From positions 1,240,001 through 1,304,000 of the forward strand of contig NZ_JASZYE010000001.1 of NCBI RefSeq assembly GCF_030317145.1: a stretch of DNA of 64,000 nucleotides, in the 5' to 3' direction. Source of the stretch: Variovorax flavidus (GTDB lineage: Bacteria > Pseudomonadota > Gammaproteobacteria > Burkholderiales > Burkholderiaceae_C). The position numbers and the translations under genes are program-made. Under the pieces are notes generated by a model. The model was given only the letters and a program-made list of their open reading frames with translations, had not been told where the DNA came from and did no database searches. Position 1 is the stretch's first letter, and each line of letters begins with the position of its first letter. Below are positions 15,223 through 24,400 of the stretch, piece after piece.

Positions 15223-16332
15223 ATGCCAGGAGCCAGCGAGACGAGCGGCAAGGCGGTCGCTCTGCGTCGAGCGTTCGAGGCGATCCGCCACCTGTCGGAT
15301 CCGGAACCGCCCTGGCACGACATCCTCCAGAGCGCGCGCGACGTCGTCGGGAGCGACACGGCGTCCTTTCTGGTCGTCGAAGGCACACGCCTTGTCGACG
15401 GCCTGACGCTCGACGTCGACGCCGTGGCCGAGCGCGAGTACTTCGCGCACTTCCACACGAAAGACATTCTGCTGAACCCCTCCTTGCCGTGGACCGCGGG
15501 CTCCTGGTTCGACACGGAGTGGTGCCTGACGCCCGAAGTCCGCAGCCACAGCGAGTACTACAACGATTTCATGCTGAAGCACCGGATGCGGCACATGATG
15601 TCCTTCCAGATCGAGACGGGCCCCCAGAGCTCGGCCATCAGCTTTCATCGCGCAAGGAAGACCGAGGGCGCCGACGACTTCCTGTCGACGGGTCCGGTCA
15701 AGGAACTGACCTCGGCCCTGCTTTCGGCCATGGCCGATCGCAAGGCAGCGGCCGATCGGGTTCTCACCGCCATCGACCTCGTCGACGGATCATTCAACGA
15801 CGCAACGTTCCTGGTCGATGCCGAAGGCCGGGTGATCCATGCATGCGAAGCCGCACGCGTTCAACTCGATGCAGTGTCGGCGGTGGGCGTGCGGGGCGGC
15901 CGGCTGTGGCACGCGTCGGCCAGGCTGCGCAAGCAACTGGAGACGTCGCTCAGGCGCGCGTCCCTCGCATCCGGGCCGCTGCGGATCGTCCTGCCGGGAA
16001 GGCGGGCCGGAGCATGCGTCATGGATCTGGCGCGCGCCGACGGCCGGCTGCGCTACGACCGCCGCCCGCTGTTGCTTGCGCGCGTGAGCCCGCCGCGCGC
16101 CCGCGCGGAAATCACGCTCGATGTGCTGTGCGCGGCCCTGGACATCACGACGGCCGAAGGAGAGGTGCTGGCGGAATTGATGCACGGCGCCACCGCGGAG
16201 GAGATTGCCGCCGCCACGGCGATATCCATCCATACCGTGCGAAAGCACATCGCCCATCTGATGGAGAAGACCGGCTGCGCGCGGCAGGTGGACCTGGTTC
16301 GACTCGCCCTGGGTGCTGTCGGCTGCGGGTGA
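15223..16332 (+). CDS. LuxR-type helix-turn-helix regulator
   Basis: A 369-residue regulator. The last 65 residues form a LuxR/FixJ-type DNA-binding domain (TTAEGEVLAELMHGATAEEI, then AISIHTVRKHIAHLMEKTGC). The N-terminal 180 residues are GAF-like and the middle part PAS-like (FLVDAEGRVIHACEAARVQL), so it probably senses a small ligand or redox state rather than being phosphorylated; no receiver aspartate is present. It lies behind an A+T-rich promoter region with a 15-bp palindrome. Its signal and targets are unknown. Confidence 0.82.
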   Translation: MPGASETSGKAVALRRAFEAIRHLSDPEPPWHDILQSARDVVGSDTASFLVVEGTRLVDGLTLDVDAVAEREYFAHFHTKDILLNPSLPWTAGSWFDTEWCLTPEVRSHSEYYNDFMLKHRMRHMMSFQIETGPQSSAISFHRARKTEGADDFLSTGPVKELTSALLSAMADRKAAADRVLTAIDLVDGSFNDATFLVDAEGRVIHACEAARVQLDAVSAVGVRGGRLWHASARLRKQLETSLRRASLASGPLRIVLPGRRAGACVMDLARADGRLRYDRRPLLLARVSPPRARAEITLDVLCAALDITTAEGEVLAELMHGATAEEIAAATAISIHTVRKHIAHLMEKTGCARQVDLVRLALGAVGCG

Positions 16333-16458
16333 CCCGCCGCGAGTCCGGCGCGTCCGCGCTCGGTACTTGTATGGCCGTGTACTTAGTCCTCCCCCGGCAG
16401 ACACACTGGAATACACACGACCGGGTCGGCGGCTGGTTCGGGGCCTATAAACCCAACC

Positions 16459-17820
16459 ATGCCCACCGTCTCAAGCCTTCACGCTCCCCCCGGCCCCTCC
16501 GCAGGCTGGCGTCGTCTGTTCCCCCGATCGCTCTTTGCACGGGTGACACTGATCATGGTGCTGGGGCTGGCGATTGCGCAGCTGCTCACCTTCGCATCGA
16601 TCCGCTACGAGCGCGGCGTCGCACTTCGCGAACTGATGATGACCGGCATCGAGCTCGACATCGCGAGTTCGATCGCGATCCTGGACCGCCTTCCTGCCGA
16701 GGAACGCGCCGGTTGGCTTGAACGCCTGGAGCGGCGCAACTACCGCTTCATGCTGGGTGGCGGCGTGGACGGCCCGGAGCCTGAAGCACCCGCTACGCGT
16801 GAATTCGGCGATGCCATCGTCCAGGCGCTGCGTCCATTCGAGGTCGTGAAGGTGGCACAGGCGGCCGACGCGCGCGAAGGCCTGCGGATCGAGGTGCGGC
16901 TGTCGGACGGCAGCCCGGTGATCGTCCAAGCGCGTCGGGTCGGCGTGCCCGTGTCCGACTGGGTCATGTGGGTGCTCTGGATCCAGCTGGCGGTACTCGC
17001 CGCCTGTGCATGGTTCGCCGTGCGCCTGGTCACACGGCCGCTCGCCCGGCTCGCCGCGGCGGCGGATGAACTCGGTCCCGACCTGAAGGCCCACGCGCTG
17101 GCCGAGGAAGGGCCGACTGAAGTCGCGCATGCGGCTCGTGCATTCAATGCCATGCAGCGAAGGATTGCCGGCTACATGGCCGAGCGCGTTGAAATCCTCG
17201 CGGCCATCTCGCATGACCTGCAGACACCGATCACGCGGATGCGCCTGCGCACCGACCTGATGGACAACGAGAAAGACCAGGCCAAGTTCCGGCAGGACCT
17301 CGATGCCATGAATGCGCTGGTGCGGGAAGGCGTCACGTATGCGCGCACGCTCCATGGCGCGACGGAACCGCCCTGCCGCATCGATGCCGACGCGTTGCTC
17401 GAAAGCATGGTCGCCGACTATGAGGACTCGGGGCAGCCTGTGCTGCTGGAGGGACGAGTCGACGCGCCGATCGTGACGCGTCCGAATGCGCTGCGCCGGA
17501 TTCTCGTGAACCTGATCGACAACGCGTTGAAGTTCGGAAGCGATGTGCGCGTCCGTGTGCGTGTCGAAGCGGACCGGTGGGTCGTCGCCGTCATCGACAA
17601 CGGGCCGGGCATTCCGCCCGAGCAACTGGAGGCCGTACTCAAGCCCTTCTATCGCGTCGAAGGCTCACGCAACCGCAGCACCGGCGGGACCGGCCTGGGA
17701 CTCGCCATCGCACAGCAGCTTGCCGTGGCAATGGACGCGGAACTGAAGCTGCACAACCGCGCCGAAGGCGGGCTCGAGGCCCGGCTCACCATGACCACTG
17801 TCCAATCCGCCGCGACCTGA
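16459..17820 (+). CDS. sensor histidine kinase (EnvZ-like)
   Basis: A 453-residue inner-membrane histidine kinase. It has an N-terminal membrane segment (VTLIMVLGLAIAQLLTF), a periplasmic region of about 110 residues, a second segment (WVMWVLWIQLAVLAACAWFA), a HAMP linker beginning VTRPLARLAAAAD, the phospho-acceptor box ISHDLQTPITRMR, and an ATPase domain with NLIDNALKFG and DNGPGIP, then GGTGLGLAI. It is immediately followed (27 bp) by dipZ, suggesting co-transcription and a link to periplasmic thiol status. No response regulator is adjacent; the OmpR-type one at 13376 is the likeliest partner. Confidence 0.9.
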   Translation: MPTVSSLHAPPGPSAGWRRLFPRSLFARVTLIMVLGLAIAQLLTFASIRYERGVALRELMMTGIELDIASSIAILDRLPAEERAGWLERLERRNYRFMLGGGVDGPEPEAPATREFGDAIVQALRPFEVVKVAQAADAREGLRIEVRLSDGSPVIVQARRVGVPVSDWVMWVLWIQLAVLAACAWFAVRLVTRPLARLAAAADELGPDLKAHALAEEGPTEVAHAARAFNAMQRRIAGYMAERVEILAAISHDLQTPITRMRLRTDLMDNEKDQAKFRQDLDAMNALVREGVTYARTLHGATEPPCRIDADALLESMVADYEDSGQPVLLEGRVDAPIVTRPNALRRILVNLIDNALKFGSDVRVRVRVEADRWVVAVIDNGPGIPPEQLEAVLKPFYRVEGSRNRSTGGTGLGLAIAQQLAVAMDAELKLHNRAEGGLEARLTMTTVQSAAT

Positions 17821-17847
17821 TCGCCGCGCACCATTCACTCCGACATC

Positions 17848-19638
17848 ATGCTCATCCTGATCATTGCCTATGTGGGCGGCGTGCTCACCATCCTGAGCCC
17901 CTGCGTTCTGCCGGTACTGCCATTCGTCTTTGCGCGTGCCGATCGGCCGTTCCGGTCGCACGGCCTGCCGATGCTGCTGGGCATGGCGGTGGCCTTTGCC
18001 GCCGTCGCCTCGCTGGCTGCCGTGGGCGGCGGCTGGGTGGTTGCGCTCAACGAATACGGGCGCTATGCGGCGATGGCGATGCTGGCGGTGTTCGGCATCA
18101 CGCTGCTGTTCCCGAGCGTTGCCGACCGCATGACGAGGCCGCTGGTCGCTCTCGGCATCCGGTTGTCGGAGCGGCAGCCGGATGGGACGGCAGCGCGGAC
18201 TTCGCTGGGGTCGTCGATCTTGCTGGGCATGGGAACAGGCCTGCTCTGGGCGCCCTGCGCGGGACCGATTCTTGGCTTGATCCTGACAGGCGCGGCGCTC
18301 AACGGCGCAAGCGTCGGCACGTCGCTCCTGCTGCTGGCCTATGCCGCTGGCGCTTGCACGTCGCTGGCTGCCGCGCTGTTGCTGGGCGGGCGCGTGTTCG
18401 CAGCGATGAAGCGTTCGCTCCATACAGGCGAGTGGGTCCGGCGTGCGGCGGGCGCGTTCGTGCTGGCCGGCGTCGGCGCGATCGCACTGGGCCTGGACAC
18501 CGGCGTGCTCAGCCGACTTTCGATCGGGACCACGTCGACGCTGGAGCAGGCCTTGGTGGATCGCATCGGTTCCCCGGTGCCGCAGCCTCCGCAAGCCAGC
18601 ACCGGAGCATTCGAAGACACGGGCTTGTCACTCACCGCTGCAGCCCACGAACCCGCGCCTTCGCGAACACTGCAACCGGAAGGGGTGCTTCCTTCATTCG
18701 CTGGCGCGACCGAATGGATCAACTCGGCCCCGCTGACCCCGGCAGACCTGCGCGGCAAGGTGGTGCTGGTCGACTTCTGGACTTACTCGTGCATCAACTG
18801 CCTGCGGACCCTGCCCTACCTGCGCGCATGGGCCGAGAAGTACAAGGATGCGGGGCTGGTGGTGGTCGGCGTGCACTCGCCAGAGTTCGCATTCGAAAAG
18901 CGCTCGTCGAACGTTCACCGGGCGGTGAAGGATCTTGGCATCGAATTTCCTGTCGCGGTCGACAGCGACTTCGCCGTCTGGCGTGCTTTCGACAACCAAT
19001 ACTGGCCTGCGTTCTACTTCGTCGACGCGCAGGGACGCATCCGCCACCACCAGTTCGGCGAGGGCCAGTACGACAAATCGGAGCGGGTCATTCAGCAACT
19101 GCTGGCGGAGGCGGGTCAAGCCAAGGTTCCGCCGGGCCTGGTGCTGCCAACTGCCGCAGGCGTCCAGGCCGCACCGGACGCCTCGCCCTCGCTGTCGCAA
19201 GAGACCTACCTGGGCCACGAGCGCACGCACAACTTCGCCTCTCCGGAGGGCATCGCCAGCGACCGCGCCCACACCTACCGACGCCCCGCTTCATTGCGGA
19301 CGGACCAGTGGGCGCTGGCCGGCGACTGGACCGTGGAGCGAGAGCGCGCGGTGCTGAACCACGCCGATGGCCGCATCGTCTATCGCTTTCATGCGCGGGA
19401 TGTGCACCTGGTGCTCGGCCCGGCGGCGGACGGGAAGCCCGTGCGCTTCAGGGTGCTGGTGGACGGCAAGCCGCCGCTGTCGGACCATGGCTCGGATGTC
19501 GATGCGCAGGGCCATGGAACGATCGACGCCCAACGGCTTTACCAGCTGATTCGACAGAAAACGAGTACAAACGACCACGTTTTCGAGATTGAATTCCTCG
19601 ACGCAGGGGCGCAGGCGTACGTATTTACCTTCGGCTAG
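17848..19638 (+). CDS. dipZ: DipZ: CcdA-like membrane protein fused to thioredoxin
   Basis: A 596-residue fusion. Residues 1-215 form a CcdA-like electron carrier with about six membrane segments and the redox cysteines in SPCVLPVLP and WAPCAGPILG. Residues 290-430 are a periplasmic thioredoxin with WTYSCINC. The C-terminal 150 residues (from about TYLGHERTHNFASPEG) form the beta-rich domain usual at the end of DipZ. It moves electrons from cytoplasmic thioredoxin across the membrane to periplasmic targets. Its thioredoxin part is a close paralogue of the separate gene at 12837. It follows the histidine kinase and is followed by a LysR gene 46 bp later. Confidence 0.9.
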   Translation: MLILIIAYVGGVLTILSPCVLPVLPFVFARADRPFRSHGLPMLLGMAVAFAAVASLAAVGGGWVVALNEYGRYAAMAMLAVFGITLLFPSVADRMTRPLVALGIRLSERQPDGTAARTSLGSSILLGMGTGLLWAPCAGPILGLILTGAALNGASVGTSLLLLAYAAGACTSLAAALLLGGRVFAAMKRSLHTGEWVRRAAGAFVLAGVGAIALGLDTGVLSRLSIGTTSTLEQALVDRIGSPVPQPPQASTGAFEDTGLSLTAAAHEPAPSRTLQPEGVLPSFAGATEWINSAPLTPADLRGKVVLVDFWTYSCINCLRTLPYLRAWAEKYKDAGLVVVGVHSPEFAFEKRSSNVHRAVKDLGIEFPVAVDSDFAVWRAFDNQYWPAFYFVDAQGRIRHHQFGEGQYDKSERVIQQLLAEAGQAKVPPGLVLPTAAGVQAAPDASPSLSQETYLGHERTHNFASPEGIASDRAHTYRRPASLRTDQWALAGDWTVERERAVLNHADGRIVYRFHARDVHLVLGPAADGKPVRFRVLVDGKPPLSDHGSDVDAQGHGTIDAQRLYQLIRQKTSTNDHVFEIEFLDAGAQAYVFTFG

Positions 19639-19684
19639 GAAACGGCCCGTATCCTGTGGTCTTCGTGTTCAATGCGATCGGCCC

Positions 19685-20641
19685 ATGCACCAAGAACGAA
19701 ACGACAACGGGGAGCTGAACTTCTATTTGCTCAAGTGCCTCGTGGCGCTTGTCGACCATTCGCACGTCTCGCGCGCTGCGGAGGCGATCTCGATCAGCCA
19801 GCCAGCAATGAGCCGCGCCATTGGCCAATTGCGCACGGTCACGGGCGACCCGATCCTCGTGAAGGGCGGCAACGGCCTCATCCCCACGGCCAAGGCGCTC
19901 CAGTTGCGCGAGTTCGCCGAGCGCATCCTTCAAGAGATGGGTGAGTTGCTCGGCAACGCGGTCGCCTTCGACCCGCAGGCCACGCGCTACCTGTTCCGCA
20001 TGGTCGCCACGGACTATCTGGAATGCCTCTTCGTCGAGCACCTGGTGCAGCATCTCGGCACGGGATTTCCGGGCATCTCGATATCGGTACGACACCCGGT
20101 GCACCCTTCGCAATTCAACAAGGTGCTCGAAGCCGGCGATGTCGACTTCTGCGTCGGCATCCTGCCGCCCAGCCTGCGCGAACTCCGCCATCGACTGCTT
20201 TTTCGCGATCGCATCGTGTGCGTGGCACGTGCGGGCCACTGGGCCATCGGCAAGACGCTCACGCCGACCGAGTTCGCGGGCCTCGAGCACGTGGTCATCA
20301 TGCCCAACACCGTGAACTGCTTCGGGGAAGCCGTCGACCAGGCGCTGGCCGCGCAGGGGCTGCAGCGTCGACGCCGCTACGTCACGCCGAACTACCTGAC
20401 GGCACCTCATCTGCTGGAGAAGTCGGACATGGTGGCGCTCCTGCCCATGTCGCTGGCGTCGCGCTTTCGCGATCGCTTCGGTCTTGCCGAACTGGCCTTG
20501 CCGGTGGTGGTGCCGGCCTTCGATGTCTATATCTCCTGGCACGACCGCACGCACCGTCACGCCGCTCATCTCTGGTTTCGCGACCAGGTGATGCAAAGCC
20601 TCGAACTCCAGGTGAACGGCGGGCATTCGTTACGCGCATAG
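19685..20641 (+). CDS. LysR-family transcriptional regulator
   Basis: A 318-residue LysR-type regulator. The helix-turn-helix occupies about residues 15-75 (LLKCLVALVDHSHVSRAAEA, then SISQPAMSRAIGQL), followed by the periplasmic-binding-like effector domain. The segment DFCVGILPP is typical of the NodD/LinR-like branch. Start at ATG 19685, because an upstream extension would lie in the preceding gene's tail and has no ribosome site. It reads in the same direction as dipZ with a 46-bp gap. Its target is not evident. Confidence 0.88.
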   Translation: MHQERNDNGELNFYLLKCLVALVDHSHVSRAAEAISISQPAMSRAIGQLRTVTGDPILVKGGNGLIPTAKALQLREFAERILQEMGELLGNAVAFDPQATRYLFRMVATDYLECLFVEHLVQHLGTGFPGISISVRHPVHPSQFNKVLEAGDVDFCVGILPPSLRELRHRLLFRDRIVCVARAGHWAIGKTLTPTEFAGLEHVVIMPNTVNCFGEAVDQALAAQGLQRRRRYVTPNYLTAPHLLEKSDMVALLPMSLASRFRDRFGLAELALPVVVPAFDVYISWHDRTHRHAAHLWFRDQVMQSLELQVNGGHSLRA

Positions 20642-20949
20642 CCTTCATTCAGGCACGGCATGGACTTCCTGCGGCGGACTCCCAATACTCTGGACGTCGC
20701 CGTCCATCGGCAAGCAAGAGCAAGCAGGCATGCGGTTTCCGGAGTCTTTGGTCCAAGTTTCGCCACACGTCGCACATCGGTTTCACTGGGTAGGCACTTT
20801 CCCGATTGGCATCTCCCGGCTCCGACGACCGGAGCTTCACGCCCTTTGCCTTCAGGCGTTTCCCGCCTCGAATCCCTCCCCGTTCTTCTTGCGTTGAAGA
20901 CGTGGCATCGAGCCATGTCCAACGGCGCACATACCGATGAGTCCCACGT
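20642..20949. other. intergenic stretch, nothing recognised
   Basis: About 308 bp between the LysR gene and the alpha-CTD-like gene. No coding frame resembles a protein family and no tRNA or strong terminator is apparent. It presumably carries the promoter of the downstream gene. Confidence 0.4.
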
Positions 20950-21387
20950 ATGTCTTGCATGATCCAATCCGTCGATGACCTCGCTCAGTTGCCCGACGAT
21001 GAACTGCTCCCCTGTTTGGGAGCCCTGCGGAGCGCCATCCACGAAGCAAAACGCCAGCACGCAGCCGCGCTGCGCGAGCGCCTGATTCCCGAGAACTCGG
21101 CCTTCGCCTTCCCTTCATTCAACTGGCGCCCGCGAGGCGCACAGCGGTTCAACGTGCCCATCCAGTTGAGCCCCGAGACGCCTATCGACGAGATATCCGT
21201 GCGCGCGAGTGCCCGGGACGCGCTCAAGGAACTCAGCATCTTCTGCATCGAGGATCTCTCCGCCATCAGCGAGCAGGAACTCCTGAAGGAGGTCGCCATT
21301 GGCCCGAAGACACTGGGCCGCCTGCGCGAAGTGCTGTCGCGCGTCGGGCTCGACTTCCTTCCCAATCCCGAGGTGTCGCAAACATGA
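20950..21387 (+). CDS. stand-alone RNA polymerase alpha-CTD-like protein
   Basis: A 145-residue protein. Its last 60 residues (from about PIDEISVRAS) closely follow the C-terminal domain of the bacterial RNA polymerase alpha subunit. The matching landmarks are PIDEI for PVDDL, IEDLSAISEQELLK for IGDLVQRTEVELLK, and the helix-hairpin-helix IGPKTLGRLREVL with VGL for LGKKSLTEIKDVL with RGL. The first 80 residues are helical with no dimerisation or core-binding domain of alpha. The alpha-CTD binds UP-element DNA and many activators, so a free copy could compete for or tether such contacts; this is inference. No characterised relative is known to me. A second ATG three codons in is possible. Confidence 0.65.
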   Translation: MSCMIQSVDDLAQLPDDELLPCLGALRSAIHEAKRQHAAALRERLIPENSAFAFPSFNWRPRGAQRFNVPIQLSPETPIDEISVRASARDALKELSIFCIEDLSAISEQELLKEVAIGPKTLGRLREVLSRVGLDFLPNPEVSQT

Positions 21388-21420
21388 CGACCACCAACGC
21401 CATCGAGACAAGGAAGTCAT

Positions 21421-21798
21421 GTGAGTGACGAGAGAGAAAGCATGGATTGGAAATCGCTGTATGCCTATCCGTCGCGACTGCTCAAGCTGCGGCCTGGCGA
21501 CGCCGGCGTCTTTGTCTGCCCGCCGGCATGGCGAGGACGGCTCGGTACGGTATGCGGCGTCTGGATCAAGGCGAACACCGACTGGGCCGCGGCGTTTCCG
21601 GGCGGCACACCCTGGAAGCATGTGTTCTGGACGGAAGCGCATGCCGAAGGGCTGAGGGTGGTGCGGGCGCCCCTCCCGGATCGGCCGCTCGGCGACGGGC
21701 AGCCCACGGAGTTCACTTTCAAGCCGCTCGTGGCCTCATCGGTACCCGAAAAGGGCCTGCCCAGACTGGATCAACTGGTCTCCCTCTGGAGGGCCTGA
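21421..21798 (+). CDS. hypothetical protein
   Basis: A 125-residue soluble protein starting at GTG, behind AAGGAAG; an ATG seven codons in is the alternative. It is rich in aromatic residues (WKSLYAYPSR, GVWIKANTDW, TPWKHVFWTEAH) and has one cysteine-containing VFVCPPAW block. No motif of a known enzyme is visible. It follows the alpha-CTD-like gene by 33 bp and may share its transcript. Confidence 0.5.
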   Translation: MSDERESMDWKSLYAYPSRLLKLRPGDAGVFVCPPAWRGRLGTVCGVWIKANTDWAAAFPGGTPWKHVFWTEAHAEGLRVVRAPLPDRPLGDGQPTEFTFKPLVASSVPEKGLPRLDQLVSLWRA

Positions 21799-21900
21799 GC
21801 CGCCGGCGCCCGGTCGGCAAGGCATCGTCGCCTCTGGCCGAGCGTCCAGGAAAGTGGCATTCTCCGGCCGGGAGGTGCCGAATACCTCCTCGGAGGTTTC

Positions 21901-22830
21901 ATGGCAGCACGTTCGATCGCCTCGTTGTCGCTCAGCTTCGGGCTGGTTTCCATCCCGGTCAAGCTGTATTCCGCGACCGAAAGTTCCGGAACCGTCAAAT
22001 TCAATCTCCTCACCAAGGACGGCTCGCGCGTCAAGCAGCAGTACGTCTCGGAGAAGGATCCCTCGGTCGTCGTGCCCCGCGCGGAGATGGTCAAGGGTTA
22101 TGAATTCGAGAAGGACCGCTACGTGCTCTTCACGCCCGACGAGTTGAAGGCGGTCGAGGAAAGCTCGACCCACACGATCGACATCGTCGCCTTTATCCCC
22201 GAAAAGGCCGTTGACCCGATCTACTACGACAAGGCGTACTTCATCGCCCCCGACAAGCGCGGCGCCAAGCCCTATACCCTGTTGCGCGCGGCCATGCGCA
22301 AGAGTGGCCGGTGTGCGCTCGCGAAGTGGGCCTGGAAAGGCAAGCAATATGTCGTGCAGGTCCGCGCCGCCGAGGACGGTCTGGTGCTGCAGCAGCTTCT
22401 CTACGCTGACGAGGTCCGTTCGCTGAAGGACCTGGAGATCGAGGAGATCAAGCCGTCGGATGCCGAAGTGCAACTCGCCCTGCAGCTCATCGACCAGATT
22501 TCCCAGGACAGCTACGAACCGACGCAGTTCGTCGACGAGGAGAAGAAGCGGATCCTGGAGGCCATCGACGCGAAGATCGCCGGCAAGCAGGTGGTGGCGG
22601 TGGAAGAGCGCGAGACGGCGCCGGGCAGCGGCCAGATCATCGACCTCACCGAAATGCTGCGCGCCAGCCTGGTTCGAGCGGGTGCCGGCGGAGCGAAACG
22701 CCCGGCGGCGACGCGCGCGCCGGCCGCTGAAGTCGTGACCCCGCTCGCGTCGAAGGAGCGCAAGGGCGTCAAGCGCGCCGCCGCCAAGACGACGACCGCA
22801 GCCCCGGCCGCCGCGCGCTTGAGGAAGTGA
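21901..22830 (+). CDS. ku: Ku DNA end-binding protein
   Basis: A 309-residue bacterial Ku, which forms a homodimeric ring on broken DNA ends and recruits LigD for non-homologous end joining. The start SIASLSLSFGLVSIPVKLYSA is typical of bacterial Ku, as are the central QYVSEKDPSVVV-like and KYYVLFTPDELK-like blocks of the core. The C-terminal 50 residues are alanine- and lysine-rich (the basic tail that in several bacteria loads or threads DNA). No ligD is seen in this window. A GGAGG ribosome site precedes the ATG. Its stop overlaps the next gene's GTG, so the two are translationally coupled. Confidence 0.93.
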   Translation: MAARSIASLSLSFGLVSIPVKLYSATESSGTVKFNLLTKDGSRVKQQYVSEKDPSVVVPRAEMVKGYEFEKDRYVLFTPDELKAVEESSTHTIDIVAFIPEKAVDPIYYDKAYFIAPDKRGAKPYTLLRAAMRKSGRCALAKWAWKGKQYVVQVRAAEDGLVLQQLLYADEVRSLKDLEIEEIKPSDAEVQLALQLIDQISQDSYEPTQFVDEEKKRILEAIDAKIAGKQVVAVEERETAPGSGQIIDLTEMLRASLVRAGAGGAKRPAATRAPAAEVVTPLASKERKGVKRAAAKTTTAAPAAARLRK

Positions 22831-23675
22831 CCGACATCCAGGTGCAGGCCCCCCACACCCTGCGCAGTCTCCAGGAGATGCTCGGTCTCTCCCGGAGTGC
22901 GATTTCAGGGCTGATTGCGAACGGCTTTGTCCAGCCCGCGCGAGGGCCGCGCAACGAGTACCGGTTTTCCTTTCGCGATGTGGTCCTGCTTCGGACCGCT
23001 CACGACCTGCAGGCTGCGGACATCCCGACGCGCAAGATCCTGCGCGCACTGCAGCGGCTGAAAGCCACCCTGCCATCGGAGCTGCCCTTGACCGGCTTGC
23101 GGATCACTGCCGTGGGCAGCACGATCGCCGTGCGCGAGCGCGACAGCCAATGGGAGGCGGAGTCGGGTCAGTTGCTGATGGACTTCGAGGTTGCGGCAAC
23201 GCGCGGCTCGGTGGCGTTCGTGGAGCATTTGCAGAACGAGGACGCAATTCCGCCACCATCGGCGCAAACCTCCGCGGACGCATGGTTCGCCCAGGGTGAG
23301 GAACTCGAACCGCGGGACATACAGGCCGCTGAAGCGGCCTACCGAAAGGCGCTCGCGATGGCACCGGATTTTTCGGATGCGTATCTGAACCTGGGCGCGA
23401 TCCTGTGCGAATCCGGCCGCCAGGAAGAAGCCGCGGCCCTCTACGACGCTGCGTTGGGCCAACGACCGGATGTGGCGCTGCTGCACTTCAATCGCGCGGT
23501 GGCGCTGGAAGACCTGGGGCGCCTCCCCGAGGCACTCGAAGGCTACGAACAATGCCTTCGGATCGACTCGACGATCGGCGATGCGCATTTCAACGCGGCC
23601 CGATTGCATGACCACCTGGGCCATCGGCGCGAGGCCATCCGTCACTTCAGCGCCTACCGCCGGCTTCAGAAATAG
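22827..23675 (+). CDS. MerR-like helix-turn-helix protein with TPR domain
   Basis: A 282-residue protein starting at a GTG that overlaps the Ku stop by 4 bp (GTGA). Residues 10-75 form a MerR-type winged helix (TLRSLQEMLGLSRSAISGLI, then GPRNEYRFSFRDVVLLR). A linker follows, and residues 150-275 hold about three tetratricopeptide repeats (AEAAYRKALAMAPDFSDAYL, EAAALYDAALGQRPDVALLH, EALEGYEQCLRIDSTIGDAH). TPRs mediate protein contacts. The coupling to Ku suggests a role in regulating or assisting end joining, but no such function is established. Confidence 0.78.
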   Translation: MTDIQVQAPHTLRSLQEMLGLSRSAISGLIANGFVQPARGPRNEYRFSFRDVVLLRTAHDLQAADIPTRKILRALQRLKATLPSELPLTGLRITAVGSTIAVRERDSQWEAESGQLLMDFEVAATRGSVAFVEHLQNEDAIPPPSAQTSADAWFAQGEELEPRDIQAAEAAYRKALAMAPDFSDAYLNLGAILCESGRQEEAAALYDAALGQRPDVALLHFNRAVALEDLGRLPEALEGYEQCLRIDSTIGDAHFNAARLHDHLGHRREAIRHFSAYRRLQK

Positions 23676-23711
23676 GTCCGCAGGCCCGCGTTGCGGGGAC
23701 CGCCGGCGGCG

Positions 23712-24311
23712 CTACTTGATCAACGCCAGCACTTCGGCGAAGCGCGGATGCTCCGCCGTCCGCAACCACTCGAAGCCCACCATCTCGGTGGTCACCAGTT
23801 CCGCCCCGGCGCCGGCCAGGCGGTCGAAGGCGGCATCGCGGTTGCGTTCGGTGCGCGAACTGCAGGCATCGGTGACGACCCAGACCTCGAACTCATCCTC
23901 GAGCAGATCGAGCGCCGTCTGCATCAGGCACACGTGCGCCTCGCAACCGGCCATGACGATCGTGTTGCGCTCTTCGGCCGCGGCAGGTTTCTGCAGGTGC
24001 TTGGGAAGACTGCGGGCATTGCCCTGAGGCGCCTTGGCCGGCACGCGCAACCATTCACCCAGGCCTTCCTCGGCGGCGCTGAAATGCATCTTGGCCAGCG
24101 TGCGCTGGCACAGGGCGCGGATGTCGGGCAGGTTCTCGCCCAGCTTCGACGGGTTTTCCTCGGTGCCCCAGACCGGCACGCCCACCAGCTGGGCCATCTT
24201 GCCGAGGCGCACCGCATTCTTCGCCACGGCGTCCGCCTCGAAGATCGATGGCATCAGGCGCGCCTGATAGTCGACCAGGACCAATTGGGATTGCGATGCA
24301 TCGAGCAGCAT
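23712..24311 (-). CDS. isochorismatase-family cysteine hydrolase
   Basis: A 199-residue enzyme of the isochorismatase/nicotinamidase-like superfamily, with a catalytic triad of Asp, Lys and Cys. The nucleophilic cysteine lies in VMAGCEAHVCLMQTA, the aspartate in VLVDYQ near residue 14, and the cis-peptide in GVPVWGTEE. These enzymes hydrolyse amides or enol-ethers; related family members act on hydrolysable ureas and on nicotinamide. The ATG at 24311 was chosen because the open frame further upstream runs through a repeat element. The specific substrate is unknown. Confidence 0.85.
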   Translation of the reverse strand: MLLDASQSQLVLVDYQARLMPSIFEADAVAKNAVRLGKMAQLVGVPVWGTEENPSKLGENLPDIRALCQRTLAKMHFSAAEEGLGEWLRVPAKAPQGNARSLPKHLQKPAAAEERNTIVMAGCEAHVCLMQTALDLLEDEFEVWVVTDACSSRTERNRDAAFDRLAGAGAELVTTEMVGFEWLRTAEHPRFAEVLALIK

Positions 24312-24400
24312 GAAAACGTCTTTCGCGAGTAACAAGAAGAGAAGAGAGGCTAGACCGTACCACCGAAAACACGCCCCCCACAAAGCGAAGCCCAATCGTG

